From Luteimonas_C sp035250245 (GTDB taxonomy: Bacteria > Pseudomonadota > Gammaproteobacteria > Xanthomonadales > Xanthomonadaceae), in the NCBI GenBank assembly GCA_035250245.1, contig DATFFH010000014.1, positions 1 to 61,157 on the forward strand: 61,157 nucleotides of DNA, given 5' to 3'. The notes under the pieces were generated by a model, which saw only the letters and a program-made list of their open reading frames with translations, had not been told where the DNA came from and made no database searches. Positions 42,846 to 52,622 of the stretch are shown piece by piece; the first letter of the stretch is position 1; the number at the start of each line of letters is the position of its first letter. The position numbers were made by a program, and so were the translations under genes.

Positions 42846-44336
42846 TCACGGCAGGCGATCGTTTCCCGCAACCTTGCCGACGCGCAGCACGCAAAGCGCC
42901 GCGAGCAGCAAGCTGACGCCGCCGATCATCAGCGCCCAGATCGGCGCATTGCCGAAGAACGTCTTCAACAGGAAGCCGAGGACGCTGGCGGCGAGCAATT
43001 GCGGAATGACGATGAACAGATTGAAGATGCCCATGTACACGCCCATCTTTCCCGCCGGCACGCTGTCGGACAGCAGCGCGTACGGCAGCGACAGGATCGA
43101 TGCCCAGGCGAAGCCGACGCCGGCCATCGACAACAGCAGCCAGTGCGGATCGCGGATCAGCAGGAACGACAGCAGGCCGCAGCCGCCCAGGACCAGATTG
43201 AGCAAATGGCTCAAGCGCAGGCCGAACCGGCGCGTCATCCATGGAATCAGTATCGCCGCGAGGACGGCGAAGCCGTTGTAGGCCGCGAACAGCACGCCGG
43301 TCCAGTTCGCGCCGTTGTTGTAGGCGGCCGAGTGCGCGTCCTGCGTGGCGAAATGCACGCTGGTCACCGCCGCCGTCGTGTAGATCCACATCGCGAACAG
43401 CGCGAACCAGGAAAAACACTGCACCGGCACGAGTTGACGCATGGTCGCCGGCATCGCCAGCAGATCGGCGATGATCGCGGTGAGCGGATTGCGCGCGCGG
43501 CTGTAGCCGGCGATCAGCTGTATCGCGCCGAAGGCGAACAGGCCGGCGGCGAGGAGATGCAGTCGCGCATCGGCTTGGGTCAGGCGAATCGCGAGGAACG
43601 CGGCCAATCCCACCGCGCACCAGAGCATGCCGGTGTAGCGCAGGTGCGCCGGCAACGGCCGCGGAGGCGCGGCCGGCTTCGTGTCCTCGAACGCGGCGAG
43701 CGCGTCGGGCGGATACTCGCGCGTCGACAGCACGGTCCAGGCGAGCGTGCCGAACAAGACGGCGGCGCCGAGATAGAACGCCAGCTTCACCGTGTCGGGA
43801 ATCCCGCCGTCGACGGCGAGGTTGCCGACCCCGAATCGCGCCAGCAGCCAGGGCAGCAGGCTGGCGATGACGGCGCCGGCCGCGATGAACATGGTCTGCA
43901 ACGCGTAGCCGGCCGGCCGCTGCGACGACGGCAGCTGATCGCCGACGAACGAGCGCAACGGCCCCATCGAGACGTTGATCGCCGCATCCAGGATCCACAG
44001 CAGCGCCGCGGCCACCCATAGCGTCGGCGAGTTCGGCATCGCGATCAGCGCCAGCGCGGCGACGATCGCACCGGCGAGAAAATACGGCCGGCGCCGCCCG
44101 AGCCGGCCCCACGTGCGGTCGGAGCAATAGCCGACGATCGGCTGCACCAGCAGCCCGGTCAGCGGCGCGGCGATCCACAGCGCGGGAATGTCGTCGATGC
44201 TCGCGCCGAGGGTCTGGAAAATGCGGCTGACGTTCGCGTTCTGCAGCGCGAGGCCGAACTGAAGCCCCATGAAGCCGAAACACATGTTCCAGATCTGCCA
44301 GAAGCCGACCGGAAGCCTGTTCGTCGTGGCAGGCAT
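42846..44336 (-). CDS. MFS sugar transporter (SLC45/MalY-like)
   Basis: 496 residues, 12 membrane helices. It has the opening NRLPVGFWQIWNMCFGFMGLQFGLALQNANVSRIFQTLG, and PIVGYCSDRTWGRLGRRRPYFLAGA as the loop 2-3 signature. FNLFIVIPQLLAASVLGFLL lies near the end. These match the inner-membrane glycoside/H+ symporters found beside TonB receptors in Caulobacter (MalY) and Xanthomonas. It imports a mono- or disaccharide released in the periplasm. Downstream of the LacI gene in the reverse arm of the locus. Confidence 0.92.
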   Translation of the reverse strand: MPATTNRLPVGFWQIWNMCFGFMGLQFGLALQNANVSRIFQTLGASIDDIPALWIAAPLTGLLVQPIVGYCSDRTWGRLGRRRPYFLAGAIVAALALIAMPNSPTLWVAAALLWILDAAINVSMGPLRSFVGDQLPSSQRPAGYALQTMFIAAGAVIASLLPWLLARFGVGNLAVDGGIPDTVKLAFYLGAAVLFGTLAWTVLSTREYPPDALAAFEDTKPAAPPRPLPAHLRYTGMLWCAVGLAAFLAIRLTQADARLHLLAAGLFAFGAIQLIAGYSRARNPLTAIIADLLAMPATMRQLVPVQCFSWFALFAMWIYTTAAVTSVHFATQDAHSAAYNNGANWTGVLFAAYNGFAVLAAILIPWMTRRFGLRLSHLLNLVLGGCGLLSFLLIRDPHWLLLSMAGVGFAWASILSLPYALLSDSVPAGKMGVYMGIFNLFIVIPQLLAASVLGFLLKTFFGNAPIWALMIGGVSLLLAALCVLRVGKVAGNDRLP

Positions 44337-44376
44337 GGATATCTGGCCGAAGTGTGCGATGTCGCGTCGCCGCCGC

Positions 44377-45411
44377 TTAGCGCCGCGTCGCCGAAACCGG
44401 TGCGGGCCCGCCCGACTGGCGGATCATCAGTTCGTAGGGCACGTGCACCAGCGCGCCCGCCTCCGGCTCGCGGATCTCGGCGAGCAACTGCTCGGCGGCG
44501 ATGCGCCCCATCTCGCGGCACGGCTGCCGCACCGTGGTCAGACTAGGCCAGATCTGGCGCGAAGCCGGCGTGTCGTCGAAACCGAATACGGACAAGTCAT
44601 GCGGGATGCGCATGCCGCGCTCGAACGCTTCATGCATGACGCCGCAGGCGCTGTCGTCGTTGGCGGCGAAGATCGCGGTGGGCGGATGCTTCAGATCGAG
44701 CAGTCGCCGCGAGCCGGCGACGCCGTCGTCGAAGGTGAAACCGCCATCGACGACGAGCTCGGGATCGTAAGCGATGCCCGCACGGCGCAGGCCGTCGCGG
44801 TAACCGGCCAAGCGCCAGGCGCGCCCACCGTGCGGCGGCGGGCCGGCGATGTGGGCGATGCGGCGATGGCCGAGTTCGACCGCGTGCGCGATCATGTCCG
44901 CCGCCGCCTTGCGCTCGTCGAGGATGGTGCCGATGCGCGCGTGGCCGAGCTTGGCCTTCGCGGAGATCGTGGCGTAACGCACGCCGATGGCGTCGAGGCG
45001 ATGCAGCAGTTCGACGTCGTCGGCGAACGGCGGTACCAGGATCAGGCCGTCCGGACGATATTGCGCGATCGATTCCTCCACCGCGCGGATGTGGTCGGCA
45101 TTGGAGTATTCCAGCGGACGCAGCATCGCGCTGTAACGCTGGCGTTCGCAGGCGGCGAGCACGCCGACGATGATCTCCATGACGTAGCTCGACGCCGCCG
45201 CGGGATCGTCGTACACCAGCGAGATCAGGTAGGAACGGTTGCCCGCCAGGCTGCGCGCGGACGGATTGGGGCGGTAGTCCAGGGCCTTGGCCGCCGCCTC
45301 GACCTTCAGCCGGGTCTTCTCGCGCACGTTCGGTTCGTGGTTGAAGACGCGCGAGACGGTTTTCATGGACACGCCCGCGGCCTGGGCGACGTCTTCGATT
45401 CTGGCGCGCAT
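44377..45411 (-). CDS. LacI-family transcriptional regulator
   Basis: 344 residues. The N-terminal helix-turn-helix IEDVAQAAGVSMKTVSRVFNHE, with hinge YRPNPSARSLAGNRS, is followed by the periplasmic-binding-like sugar domain (FGFDDTPASRQIWPSLTTVRQP). The ATG at 45411 places the HTH at residue 4, as usual; an ATG at 45447 would add 12 residues. It lies between the halogenase and MFS genes and probably binds the two palindromes at 47205-47241. Confidence 0.95.
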   Translation of the reverse strand: MRARIEDVAQAAGVSMKTVSRVFNHEPNVREKTRLKVEAAAKALDYRPNPSARSLAGNRSYLISLVYDDPAAASSYVMEIIVGVLAACERQRYSAMLRPLEYSNADHIRAVEESIAQYRPDGLILVPPFADDVELLHRLDAIGVRYATISAKAKLGHARIGTILDERKAAADMIAHAVELGHRRIAHIAGPPPHGGRAWRLAGYRDGLRRAGIAYDPELVVDGGFTFDDGVAGSRRLLDLKHPPTAIFAANDDSACGVMHEAFERGMRIPHDLSVFGFDDTPASRQIWPSLTTVRQPCREMGRIAAEQLLAEIREPEAGALVHVPYELMIRQSGGPAPVSATRR

Positions 45412-45545
45412 CGATGCGTTTCCGAAGGGCGGGGTGGGGCGAATCATGTTATCGCATGCGGCGGTGCCGGCTGGCGCCGTTCGGGCCGGCGCGCACGAAT
45501 CGTCCGGGGCCTCATCGGCTCGTCGTGAAGGAAGCTGTTCCGGCA

Positions 45546-47123
45546 TCAGGCGGTTTGCGGGAATCGGTCCCGTTGCGTTTCGTAGTCGCGCACCATCGCC
45601 TCGACCAGCGAACGGTGCGCCGGCAAATCGTCGAGCGCCAGGCCGGCGACGTGTTGGACCGCGGCGAACTCGCGGCGCGCGGATTCGCCTTGATCGTACA
45701 CGTCGCGCATGGCGGACAGGTCGGTGCGGAACTCCATGCCGTAGAGCACGTATTGCCAGCTCGCCGGCAGGAACATCTCCAGGTCGGAAATGAAATCCAG
45801 GCGGTGCGGCGGCCGCGAACGCCACATCGCCAGCTTGTCCTGCAGCGTCTGCGGGATGCTGGCGGCATCGATGTTGTCGATCCAGAACGGCGTATCGCGG
45901 CGTTGGCTGAGGCAGTAGTGCAGTTTGATGAAATCGAAGATGCGCTCGTAGCGCGCGGCCATCATCGCGTTGAACGTCTTGGCTACCGGCGCCATGTCGC
46001 CATCGGCCGGGAACAGGTGCGCGATCAGGTACGCGGCGATCTCGATCAGCGCGATGCCGGTGGATTCGAGCGGCTCGACGAAGCCGCCGGCGAGGCCCAC
46101 CGCGACGCAGTTCTTGTGCCACGGCGCCGTGCGGTGGCCGGCTTCGAACTGGATGAGCTTCGCTGTCAGCCCGTCCGCGGCCTTGCCCAGATAGCCGCGC
46201 AGCACTTGTTCGGCGCGCGTTTCGTCGGTGTGGCGGCTGGAAAATACGTAGCCGACGCCGCGGCGCTCGTGCAACCCGATGTCCCACGTCCAGCCGGCTT
46301 CGTGCGCCCTGGCGATGGTGAACGACGGAATCGGCGTGTCCTTGCGCTCGTACGGCACCTGCATCGCCCAGGCGCGGTCGTTGAACAGGACATCCTTTGC
46401 GCTGCGCCAGCCCACGCCCAGCGCCTGTCCGCACAGCAGGCTGCGGAATCCGGTGCAGTCGACGTACAAATCGGCGCTCAATGCGCCCAGTTCGCGCGTG
46501 TGCACGCACGCGACCGCACCGGCCTCGTCGAGTTCGACGCGCTCGATCGTCGCCGCACGCCGTACCACGCCCAGTTCCCGCTGGCCGTGCTCGGACAAGG
46601 CATCGGCGAACCGCGCCGCGTCGAAGTGGTAGGCGTGGTTCAGCGGCGCCTGCCAGGGACCGTCGCTGAGGCGCTTGGGGCCGCGGCCGGCGTCGGTCAA
46701 ACGTTTCTGCATAGTCACCGCTTCGGCGTAGGCGAGTTCCTTCGGCGCGTAGCCGAGCAGCCAGTACGGCAGCAGTTCCGGCGCGCCGGCCCGTTGGCTG
46801 GGCGCACTGAAGGGATGCAGGTAGTGATCGCGACCCGGCGCGGCGGGCGGGCGCACCCAGTGCTCGAAGCGGATGCCCTGTTTGAAGGTCGCGTTGGCGC
46901 GCGCGATGAACTTCTTCTCGTCCAAGCCGATCGCGGACAACGTGCCGCGGATCGACGGGAACGTGCCTTCGCCGACCCCGACGATGCTGATATCGGGCGA
47001 TTCGACGAGTTCGACGGCGATGCCGCCGGGCTTGGCCGCACCCAGCGCACGCGCCAAGTAGGTCGCGGTGAGCCAGCCGGCGGTGCCGCCGCCGACAACG
47101 AGTACTTTGCGCACGAATGCCAT
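45546..47123 (-). CDS. flavin-dependent tryptophan-halogenase-like enzyme
   Basis: 525 residues with GAGGGG upstream of the ATG at 47123. FAD motif GGGTAGW at 11-17, GVGEGTFP near 49-56, the Lys that forms the chloramine in PrnA/RebH (Lys81 in ANATFKQGIRF), and the catalytic Glu (Glu353 in FVEPLESTGI) are conserved. The halogenase motif WxWxIP reads WTWDIG (279 onward), with Pro changed to Gly. Members of this family (PF04820) sit in TonB-receptor sugar loci in Xanthomonas and Caulobacter with unknown substrate. No flavin reductase or biosynthetic genes are nearby. First gene of the reverse arm of the locus. Confidence 0.9.
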   Translation of the reverse strand: MAFVRKVLVVGGGTAGWLTATYLARALGAAKPGGIAVELVESPDISIVGVGEGTFPSIRGTLSAIGLDEKKFIARANATFKQGIRFEHWVRPPAAPGRDHYLHPFSAPSQRAGAPELLPYWLLGYAPKELAYAEAVTMQKRLTDAGRGPKRLSDGPWQAPLNHAYHFDAARFADALSEHGQRELGVVRRAATIERVELDEAGAVACVHTRELGALSADLYVDCTGFRSLLCGQALGVGWRSAKDVLFNDRAWAMQVPYERKDTPIPSFTIARAHEAGWTWDIGLHERRGVGYVFSSRHTDETRAEQVLRGYLGKAADGLTAKLIQFEAGHRTAPWHKNCVAVGLAGGFVEPLESTGIALIEIAAYLIAHLFPADGDMAPVAKTFNAMMAARYERIFDFIKLHYCLSQRRDTPFWIDNIDAASIPQTLQDKLAMWRSRPPHRLDFISDLEMFLPASWQYVLYGMEFRTDLSAMRDVYDQGESARREFAAVQHVAGLALDDLPAHRSLVEAMVRDYETQRDRFPQTA

Positions 47124-47190
47124 GGAGACCCCTCTTTTTTGCTGCGACGCAGCTACCGCAGCGCAGCAAATTTTTCCCCTAATTTTCAGC

Positions 47191-47219
47191 AGCATAGGCC
47201 CAAATGACTGCGCTGTCAT
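47191..47219 (-). promoter_or_regulatory. candidate promoter of the halogenase-lacI-MFS arm
   Basis: On the reverse strand ATGACA (47214-47219) and TATGCT (47191-47196) are spaced by 17 bases, a good sigma-70 match. The -35 box overlaps operator 47205-47218, so a bound repressor would block it. Confidence 0.55.
47205..47218. promoter_or_regulatory. LacI-type operator 1
   Basis: TGACTGCGCTGTCA differs at one position from the perfect palindrome at 47228. It has a central CG, as LacI-family sites do. Confidence 0.7.
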
Positions 47220-47227
47220 CGAATTGT

Positions 47228-47241
47228 TGACAGCGCTGTCA
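47228..47241. promoter_or_regulatory. LacI-type operator 2, perfect palindrome
   Basis: TGACAGCGCTGTCA is a perfect 14-bp palindrome with a central CG step, 23 bases centre to centre from operator 1. The base before it plus its first five bases spell TTGACA (47227-47232), a consensus -35 on the forward strand for the TonB receptor, though no strong -10 follows at 17 bases. Confidence 0.75.
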
Positions 47242-47343
47242 TGTGACGTGCAAGCTTCGGCGCGCCAGGCATCGGGGTGTCGACAGGCGTTGTGCCCACT
47301 GCGCGGCCGGACAACAACCAAAGCAAATTCGAGAGGGGACCAG

Positions 47344-49776
47344 ATGAAGTACTCGTTGCTCTATACGGCAGTCGTCGCCGCGCTAGTTTCAAGCAACGCC
47401 TCGGCCGCACCCGCCGATCAAGCGCAGGCTGCGCCCGCCCAACAGACGCCCGCGCAAGAGGCGCCCGCCGCCCAGGCCAAAACGCTCGACACCGTAGTCG
47501 TGACCGGCACCAAACGGGTGACGCCCCTGCAGAAGACGCCGGTGGCGATCAGCGCGATCAGCGCGGAAACGCTCGACAAGGAACGGGTGATGACCGTGCA
47601 GGACATCGCCAAGCTGGTGCCGAGCATGCAGGCCACTCGCCAGGGCGACCACGACGTCATCACGATGACCTTGCGCGGTATCGGCAACGACCAGGCCAAG
47701 ACCGAGTACGCCGATCCGGAGGTCGCGATCTTCGTCGACGGCGTTTACTCGCCGCGCGCCGAAGCCGCCGCCGGCCTGCTGCTCGACATCGAGACCGCGG
47801 AAGTCCTGCGCGGCCCGCAAGGCACGCTGTGGGGCCGCAACTCCACGGTCGGCGCAGTCAACTTCCAGACCGTGAAGCCGGAGATCGGCGACTACTCCGG
47901 CAGCGCGCAGCTGTCCGTCGGCAGCTACAACGCGGTCGGCGCGCGCGCCGCGGTGAACCTTCCGATCAGCGACACCTTCGCGATGCGCGTGGCGCTGGCG
48001 CAGGAGCAGCACGACGGCTACGTCGACTACCAGGATCCCGTCGGCCAGATCCCGTCGCTGGAAGCGCAACAGGCCGCCTACGCGGCTTCAGGCGGCGATC
48101 CGGCCGCGTTCCAGCCGATCAATCCGAACCTGTTCGTCACCGGCGGCGACAAGTACAACGCGCAGAACCAGTCGGCCGCACGCGTCAGCGCGCTATGGCA
48201 GCCCAGCCAAGCGTTCTCGTGGAACCTGGCGCTGGAATATTTCCGCGACCGCGGCACGCCGAGCATGAATCTGATGCAGAAGCCGCGGCCCGGGCAGGAC
48301 TTCTGGTCGGCGCTGATCGACACCGCGCCTTACATCGAGCGCGATTCCTACGCGCTGCGCAGCCGGATGGACTGGGACATCAACGACGGGCTGCGCTTGA
48401 GCTACATCGCCGGCTTCTCCAAGTTCGATGGCTCCTCCACTTACGACCAGGACAGCGGCGTGCTGGTGCCGACCTGTTTCGCCTGCGGTCCTGCGCAGTA
48501 CCAGGAAGACCGCACCAACCACTCCGAGTACGAAAGCACTTCGCACGAGTTCAACCTGGCCTCGACCGGCGAGAACACCGTCGATTGGATCCTCGGCCTG
48601 TACTACGCGGCCGAAGACAACTCGATCCGCTTCGACATTCCGATCTTCAACGGTACTCAGCAAGGCACCGTCGCTTGGCAGGGCTCGTTCATCCAGCCCA
48701 AGGAAACGGTGGATTCCTATGCCGCCTTCGGCCAGGCCACTTGGAACGTCAACGACGATTGGCGCGTGACCGCCGGCGCTCGCTACACCGACGACAAGAA
48801 AGAGAACATCGGCGGCCGCGGCTGGGGCTGGGCCTACAACCCGGCGGTGCCGCAGGTGCCGATTTCGCCGGGCACGAATCCCAGTCCGGCGACGGGATTC
48901 AACGTATCCACCATCAACGACGGCGAATACAGCCACGGCCAGACCACCTGGCTGCTGCGCACCGACTTCGACGTCGGCGACAACGGCCTGCTCTACGCCA
49001 GCGTCTCCACCGGCTACAAGTCCGGCGGCCTGCAGGACGGCGGTGCGACCTACGAGCACGAGGAGCTGACCAACTACGAGATCGGCGGCAAGTTCAGCTT
49101 CATGGGCGGACGCGTGATTTGGAACAGCGCGATCTACTACATGGATTTCAAGAACTTCCAGCTGTCCGCGCCGGTGACCTTCCCCGACGGCAATCGCGGG
49201 TTGGGCTTCAGCAACGTGCAAGGCAGCACCAAAGTGTGGGGTTACGAGAGCGAACTGTCGGCGCTCATCGGCGACAACGACCGCGTCAACCTGACGGTTT
49301 CCGGCGTTCCCGAAAAGGAGCTGGGCACGCTGCTGTACGCGGGCAGCAACGACTACCAGGGATTGCCGCCGTGCCCTCCGGCGTCGGGCATCAGCAATTG
49401 CATGAACGTGACCGGCAACGAACTGCCGCATGCGCCCGACTTCGCGTTGACGCTGATGTGGGAGCACGACTTCCATCTCGGCAACGGCGGCATGCTGACG
49501 CCGCGGTTGAGCGGCCATTACGAAACCGAAACCTGGCTGAGCGTGTTCAACCTGGGCGACGAAGACCAACAAAAAGCCTACGGCCGCGGCGATTTCTCGC
49601 TGCGCTACGAGGAACCCGAAGGACGCTGGTGGGCCGGCATGTACGTGCAGAACTTCACCGATGAGAAGACGCGCACCGCGGCGGGCCGTTTCAATCCCGG
49701 CGGCGGGCAGTTCCTGTGGGTATCGCAGTACTTGCCGCCGATCACGTACGGCGTGAATTTCGGCCTGCGTTTCTGA
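47344..49776 (+). CDS. TonB-dependent outer-membrane receptor
   Basis: 810 residues from the ATG at 47344 (GAGAGGGG upstream). Signal peptide (MKYSLLYTAVVAALVSSNASA), a Pro/Ala/Gln-rich stretch, TonB box TLDTVVVTG near 48, plug domain (about 60-175, VEVLRGPQG-like AEVLRGPQGTLWGRNSTVGAVN), and a 22-strand barrel ending in a terminal Phe (GVNFGLRF). It takes up a ligand across the outer membrane with TonB energy. Given GH3 and sugar transporter genes downstream, the ligand is most likely an oligosaccharide. The long frame upstream from 47068 includes the operators and is not coding. Confidence 0.96.
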   Translation: MKYSLLYTAVVAALVSSNASAAPADQAQAAPAQQTPAQEAPAAQAKTLDTVVVTGTKRVTPLQKTPVAISAISAETLDKERVMTVQDIAKLVPSMQATRQGDHDVITMTLRGIGNDQAKTEYADPEVAIFVDGVYSPRAEAAAGLLLDIETAEVLRGPQGTLWGRNSTVGAVNFQTVKPEIGDYSGSAQLSVGSYNAVGARAAVNLPISDTFAMRVALAQEQHDGYVDYQDPVGQIPSLEAQQAAYAASGGDPAAFQPINPNLFVTGGDKYNAQNQSAARVSALWQPSQAFSWNLALEYFRDRGTPSMNLMQKPRPGQDFWSALIDTAPYIERDSYALRSRMDWDINDGLRLSYIAGFSKFDGSSTYDQDSGVLVPTCFACGPAQYQEDRTNHSEYESTSHEFNLASTGENTVDWILGLYYAAEDNSIRFDIPIFNGTQQGTVAWQGSFIQPKETVDSYAAFGQATWNVNDDWRVTAGARYTDDKKENIGGRGWGWAYNPAVPQVPISPGTNPSPATGFNVSTINDGEYSHGQTTWLLRTDFDVGDNGLLYASVSTGYKSGGLQDGGATYEHEELTNYEIGGKFSFMGGRVIWNSAIYYMDFKNFQLSAPVTFPDGNRGLGFSNVQGSTKVWGYESELSALIGDNDRVNLTVSGVPEKELGTLLYAGSNDYQGLPPCPPASGISNCMNVTGNELPHAPDFALTLMWEHDFHLGNGGMLTPRLSGHYETETWLSVFNLGDEDQQKAYGRGDFSLRYEEPEGRWWAGMYVQNFTDEKTRTAAGRFNPGGGQFLWVSQYLPPITYGVNFGLRF

Positions 49777-49929
49777 CCCCGCGCTCGGGCCTCCCTTCGT
49801 TCGCGCAGCGGACGCAGGGGGGCAGGAGTGCGCATCGCAGTTTCGATTCGTCCTTTAGCCGCGCTAAGCAGAGCGTGCGGCGTAACGGGCGATTAGGCGT
49901 GCACTCGCACGGAATGTCTGGAGTACGGT

Positions 49930-52506
49930 TTGAAGATCGCATCGAGGAACCCGCGGGCGAGCGTCGCGACCCTGCGTCGAGGGTTGGCCCTGGTTGCGGC
50001 GCTGGGCATGACCGCCGGCGCCGGCGCGGCCGAAGACGCGCCGGCAAACGCCAGCATCCATCCCGAACGCTGGCCGTCGCCGGTCTGGCCGTTGCCGGCC
50101 GACCCGGCGCTGGAAGCGCGCGTCGACGCATTGCTGCAAACGATGACGCTGGAAGAAAAGGTCGGCCAGATCGTGCAGGGCGACATTTCCAGCCTCACGC
50201 CCGAAGACGTGCGCAAATACAGGCTCGGCTCGGTGCTGGCCGGCGGCGGCTCCGATCCCGGCGGCAGGTACAACGCGACGCCGACGGAATGGCTGGCGCA
50301 AGCCGACGCGTTCTACGAGGCTTCGATGGACACCCGCGGCGGCGGCAAGGCGATCCCGATCCTGTACGGCATCGATGCGGTGCATGGCCAGAGCAATGTG
50401 GTCGGCGCCACCGTGTTCCCGCACAACATCGGTCTCGGCGCGGCGCGCAATCCGGACCTGATCCGCGAGATCGGCCGCATCACCGCGATCGAAACCCGGA
50501 CCACCGGCATGGAATGGGCCTTCGCGCCGACCGTCGCGGTGCCCCAGGACGACCGCTGGGGCCGCAGCTACGAAGGCTATTCGGAAGATCCCAAGCTCGT
50601 GGCGAGCTACGCCGGCGCGATGGTCGAAGGCTTGCAGGGCAAGGTCGGCGACAAGGAATTCCTGGACGGCGCGCATGTGATTTCCTCGGTCAAGCACTAT
50701 CTGGGCGACGGCGGTACGCGCGACGGCAAGGACCAGGGCGACGCGCAAGTCGACGAGTCAGTGCTGCGCGACGTGCACAACGCCGGTTATCCGCCGGCCA
50801 TCGCGGCCGGTGCGCAAGCGGTGATGGCTTCTTTCAGCAGCTATTGGGGCGTGAAGCTGGCGGGGCACAAGCCTCTGCTCACTGACGTGCTGAAAGGGCG
50901 CATGAATTTCGACGGCTTCGTCGTCACCGACTGGAACGCGCATGGCCAAGTCGCCGGCTGCGACAACACGCGATGCCCGACGTCGGTGAACGCGGGCATC
51001 GACCTGGTGATGGCTCCCGACAGCTGGAAACCGTTCTACGAAAGCACGCTGGCTGCGGCGAAAGCCGGCACGATTCCGGTCGCCAGGCTCGACGATGCGG
51101 TGCGGCGCGTGCTGCGGGTGAAATTCCGGCTCGGCCTGTTCGATGCCGGCAAGCCATCGCAGCGCGCGCTCGGCGGCAGGTTCGAACTGCTGGGCGCGCC
51201 CGCGCATCGCGCCGTCGCGCGCCAAGCGGTGCGCGAATCGCTGGTGCTGTTGAAGAACCGGCGCGGCACGCTGCCGCTGAATCCCAAAATGAAGCTGCTC
51301 GTCGCCGGCGACGGCGCCGACAGCATGGCCAAGCAGAGCGGCGGCTGGACATTGACCTGGCAGGGCACGGGCACCGCCCGCGCCGATTTCCCGAACGGCG
51401 AGACGATCTGGGAAGGCCTGAAGCGTGCGGTGGAATCTGCCGGCGGCAGTGCGGAGCTCGCGCTAGACGGCGGATATGGGATCAAACCCGACGCCGCTAT
51501 CGTCGTGATCGGCGAGAACCCTTATGCCGAATTCCAGGGCGACCTGCCCACGCTGCTGTACAAGCCCGGCGACGACAGCGATCTGCAACTGATCAATAAA
51601 TTGAAAGCCGACGGCATCCCGGTGACGACGGTGTTCCTCAGCGGCCGCCCGCTGTGGGTGAACCGCGAAATCAACGCGTCTGACGCTTTCGTCGCGGCCT
51701 GGCTGCCCGGCAGCGAAGGCGGCGGCGTCGCCGATGTGCTGCTGCGCACGCCCGATGGGCGCGTTCATCACGATTTCAAGGGCAAGCTGAGTTTCTCATG
51801 GCCGCGCCGCGCCGATCAGTACGCCAACAATGTCGGCCAGAAGGATTACGACCCGCAGTTCGCCTACGGCTACGGCCTGACCTACGCAGACAAGGGCGAC
51901 CTCGCGCCGCTGCCGGAAATCGCCGGCGTATCGCTCGCGCAGGCGCAACCGGGCCTGTATTACGCGCTCGGCAAGCTGGCGCCGGGACTGTCGATGAGGT
52001 TGGAGACTGCAGGCCAGCCCGCCGTCGATATCGCGATGCTGCCCGCGGCGCTGCGCGACGGCAGCCTTCGCGTTGCCGCGGTCGACCACCGGCGCCAGGA
52101 AGACGCGCGCCGCGTGACCTGGGCCGGATCGGCGCCCGCACGCCTGTCGTTGATCGCGGATGCGGCGAAAGACCTGACGCGGGAAGCGAACGGCGACGTG
52201 CAGCTCGCACTGACGCTGCGCGTGGACGCACCGCTGAAAGGCGACGTGACTGTGAGCGTCGCCTGCGGCGAAGCTTGCGGCGCGATGCTGCCGCTGCGCG
52301 AATCGTTGTCCTCGCTGCCCGTCGGCCAATGGACCACGCTCGGCATTCCGTTGAAATGCTTCGCGACGGCCGGCGCGGACCTGTCGAAGTTGTCCGGCCT
52401 GTTATCGATCGAAACCGGCGCGCCTTTGCAACTGTCGTTCTCGCGGTTCGCGCTGGCCCCGCAGGGCGAGGCGGAGCGGACGCTCGAGTGCAGCACGCGC
52501 AAGTAA
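49930..52506 (+). CDS. secreted GH3 beta-glucosidase / exo-beta-glucan glucohydrolase
   Basis: 858 residues from a TTG start (GGAG 8 bases upstream). Signal peptide to about residue 34. The GH3 N-domain has GRSYEGYSEDP (211-221), KHYLGDGG (255-262) and the nucleophile Asp334 in GFVVTDWNAHG. The C-domain (about 410-640) supplies the acid/base region (VVIGENPYAEFQGD, LPGSEGGG). A further C-terminal module of about 200 residues with two Cys resembles the ExoP-type galactose-binding extension of exo-1,3/1,4-beta-glucanases. It would release glucose from beta-glucan oligomers in the periplasm. Confidence 0.94.
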   Translation: MKIASRNPRASVATLRRGLALVAALGMTAGAGAAEDAPANASIHPERWPSPVWPLPADPALEARVDALLQTMTLEEKVGQIVQGDISSLTPEDVRKYRLGSVLAGGGSDPGGRYNATPTEWLAQADAFYEASMDTRGGGKAIPILYGIDAVHGQSNVVGATVFPHNIGLGAARNPDLIREIGRITAIETRTTGMEWAFAPTVAVPQDDRWGRSYEGYSEDPKLVASYAGAMVEGLQGKVGDKEFLDGAHVISSVKHYLGDGGTRDGKDQGDAQVDESVLRDVHNAGYPPAIAAGAQAVMASFSSYWGVKLAGHKPLLTDVLKGRMNFDGFVVTDWNAHGQVAGCDNTRCPTSVNAGIDLVMAPDSWKPFYESTLAAAKAGTIPVARLDDAVRRVLRVKFRLGLFDAGKPSQRALGGRFELLGAPAHRAVARQAVRESLVLLKNRRGTLPLNPKMKLLVAGDGADSMAKQSGGWTLTWQGTGTARADFPNGETIWEGLKRAVESAGGSAELALDGGYGIKPDAAIVVIGENPYAEFQGDLPTLLYKPGDDSDLQLINKLKADGIPVTTVFLSGRPLWVNREINASDAFVAAWLPGSEGGGVADVLLRTPDGRVHHDFKGKLSFSWPRRADQYANNVGQKDYDPQFAYGYGLTYADKGDLAPLPEIAGVSLAQAQPGLYYALGKLAPGLSMRLETAGQPAVDIAMLPAALRDGSLRVAAVDHRRQEDARRVTWAGSAPARLSLIADAAKDLTREANGDVQLALTLRVDAPLKGDVTVSVACGEACGAMLPLRESLSSLPVGQWTTLGIPLKCFATAGADLSKLSGLLSIETGAPLQLSFSRFALAPQGEAERTLECSTRK

Positions 52507-52622
52507 GCGAGCTTCGCCGAATTCCGAAACACATTCTGGCTCGTCGTCCGAGGGGGCGAGTTCCTGCAGCCATTCATTCCTTCTGCAACCGCAGACGGAC
52601 GTCGCACTAGGGGATAAACGCC

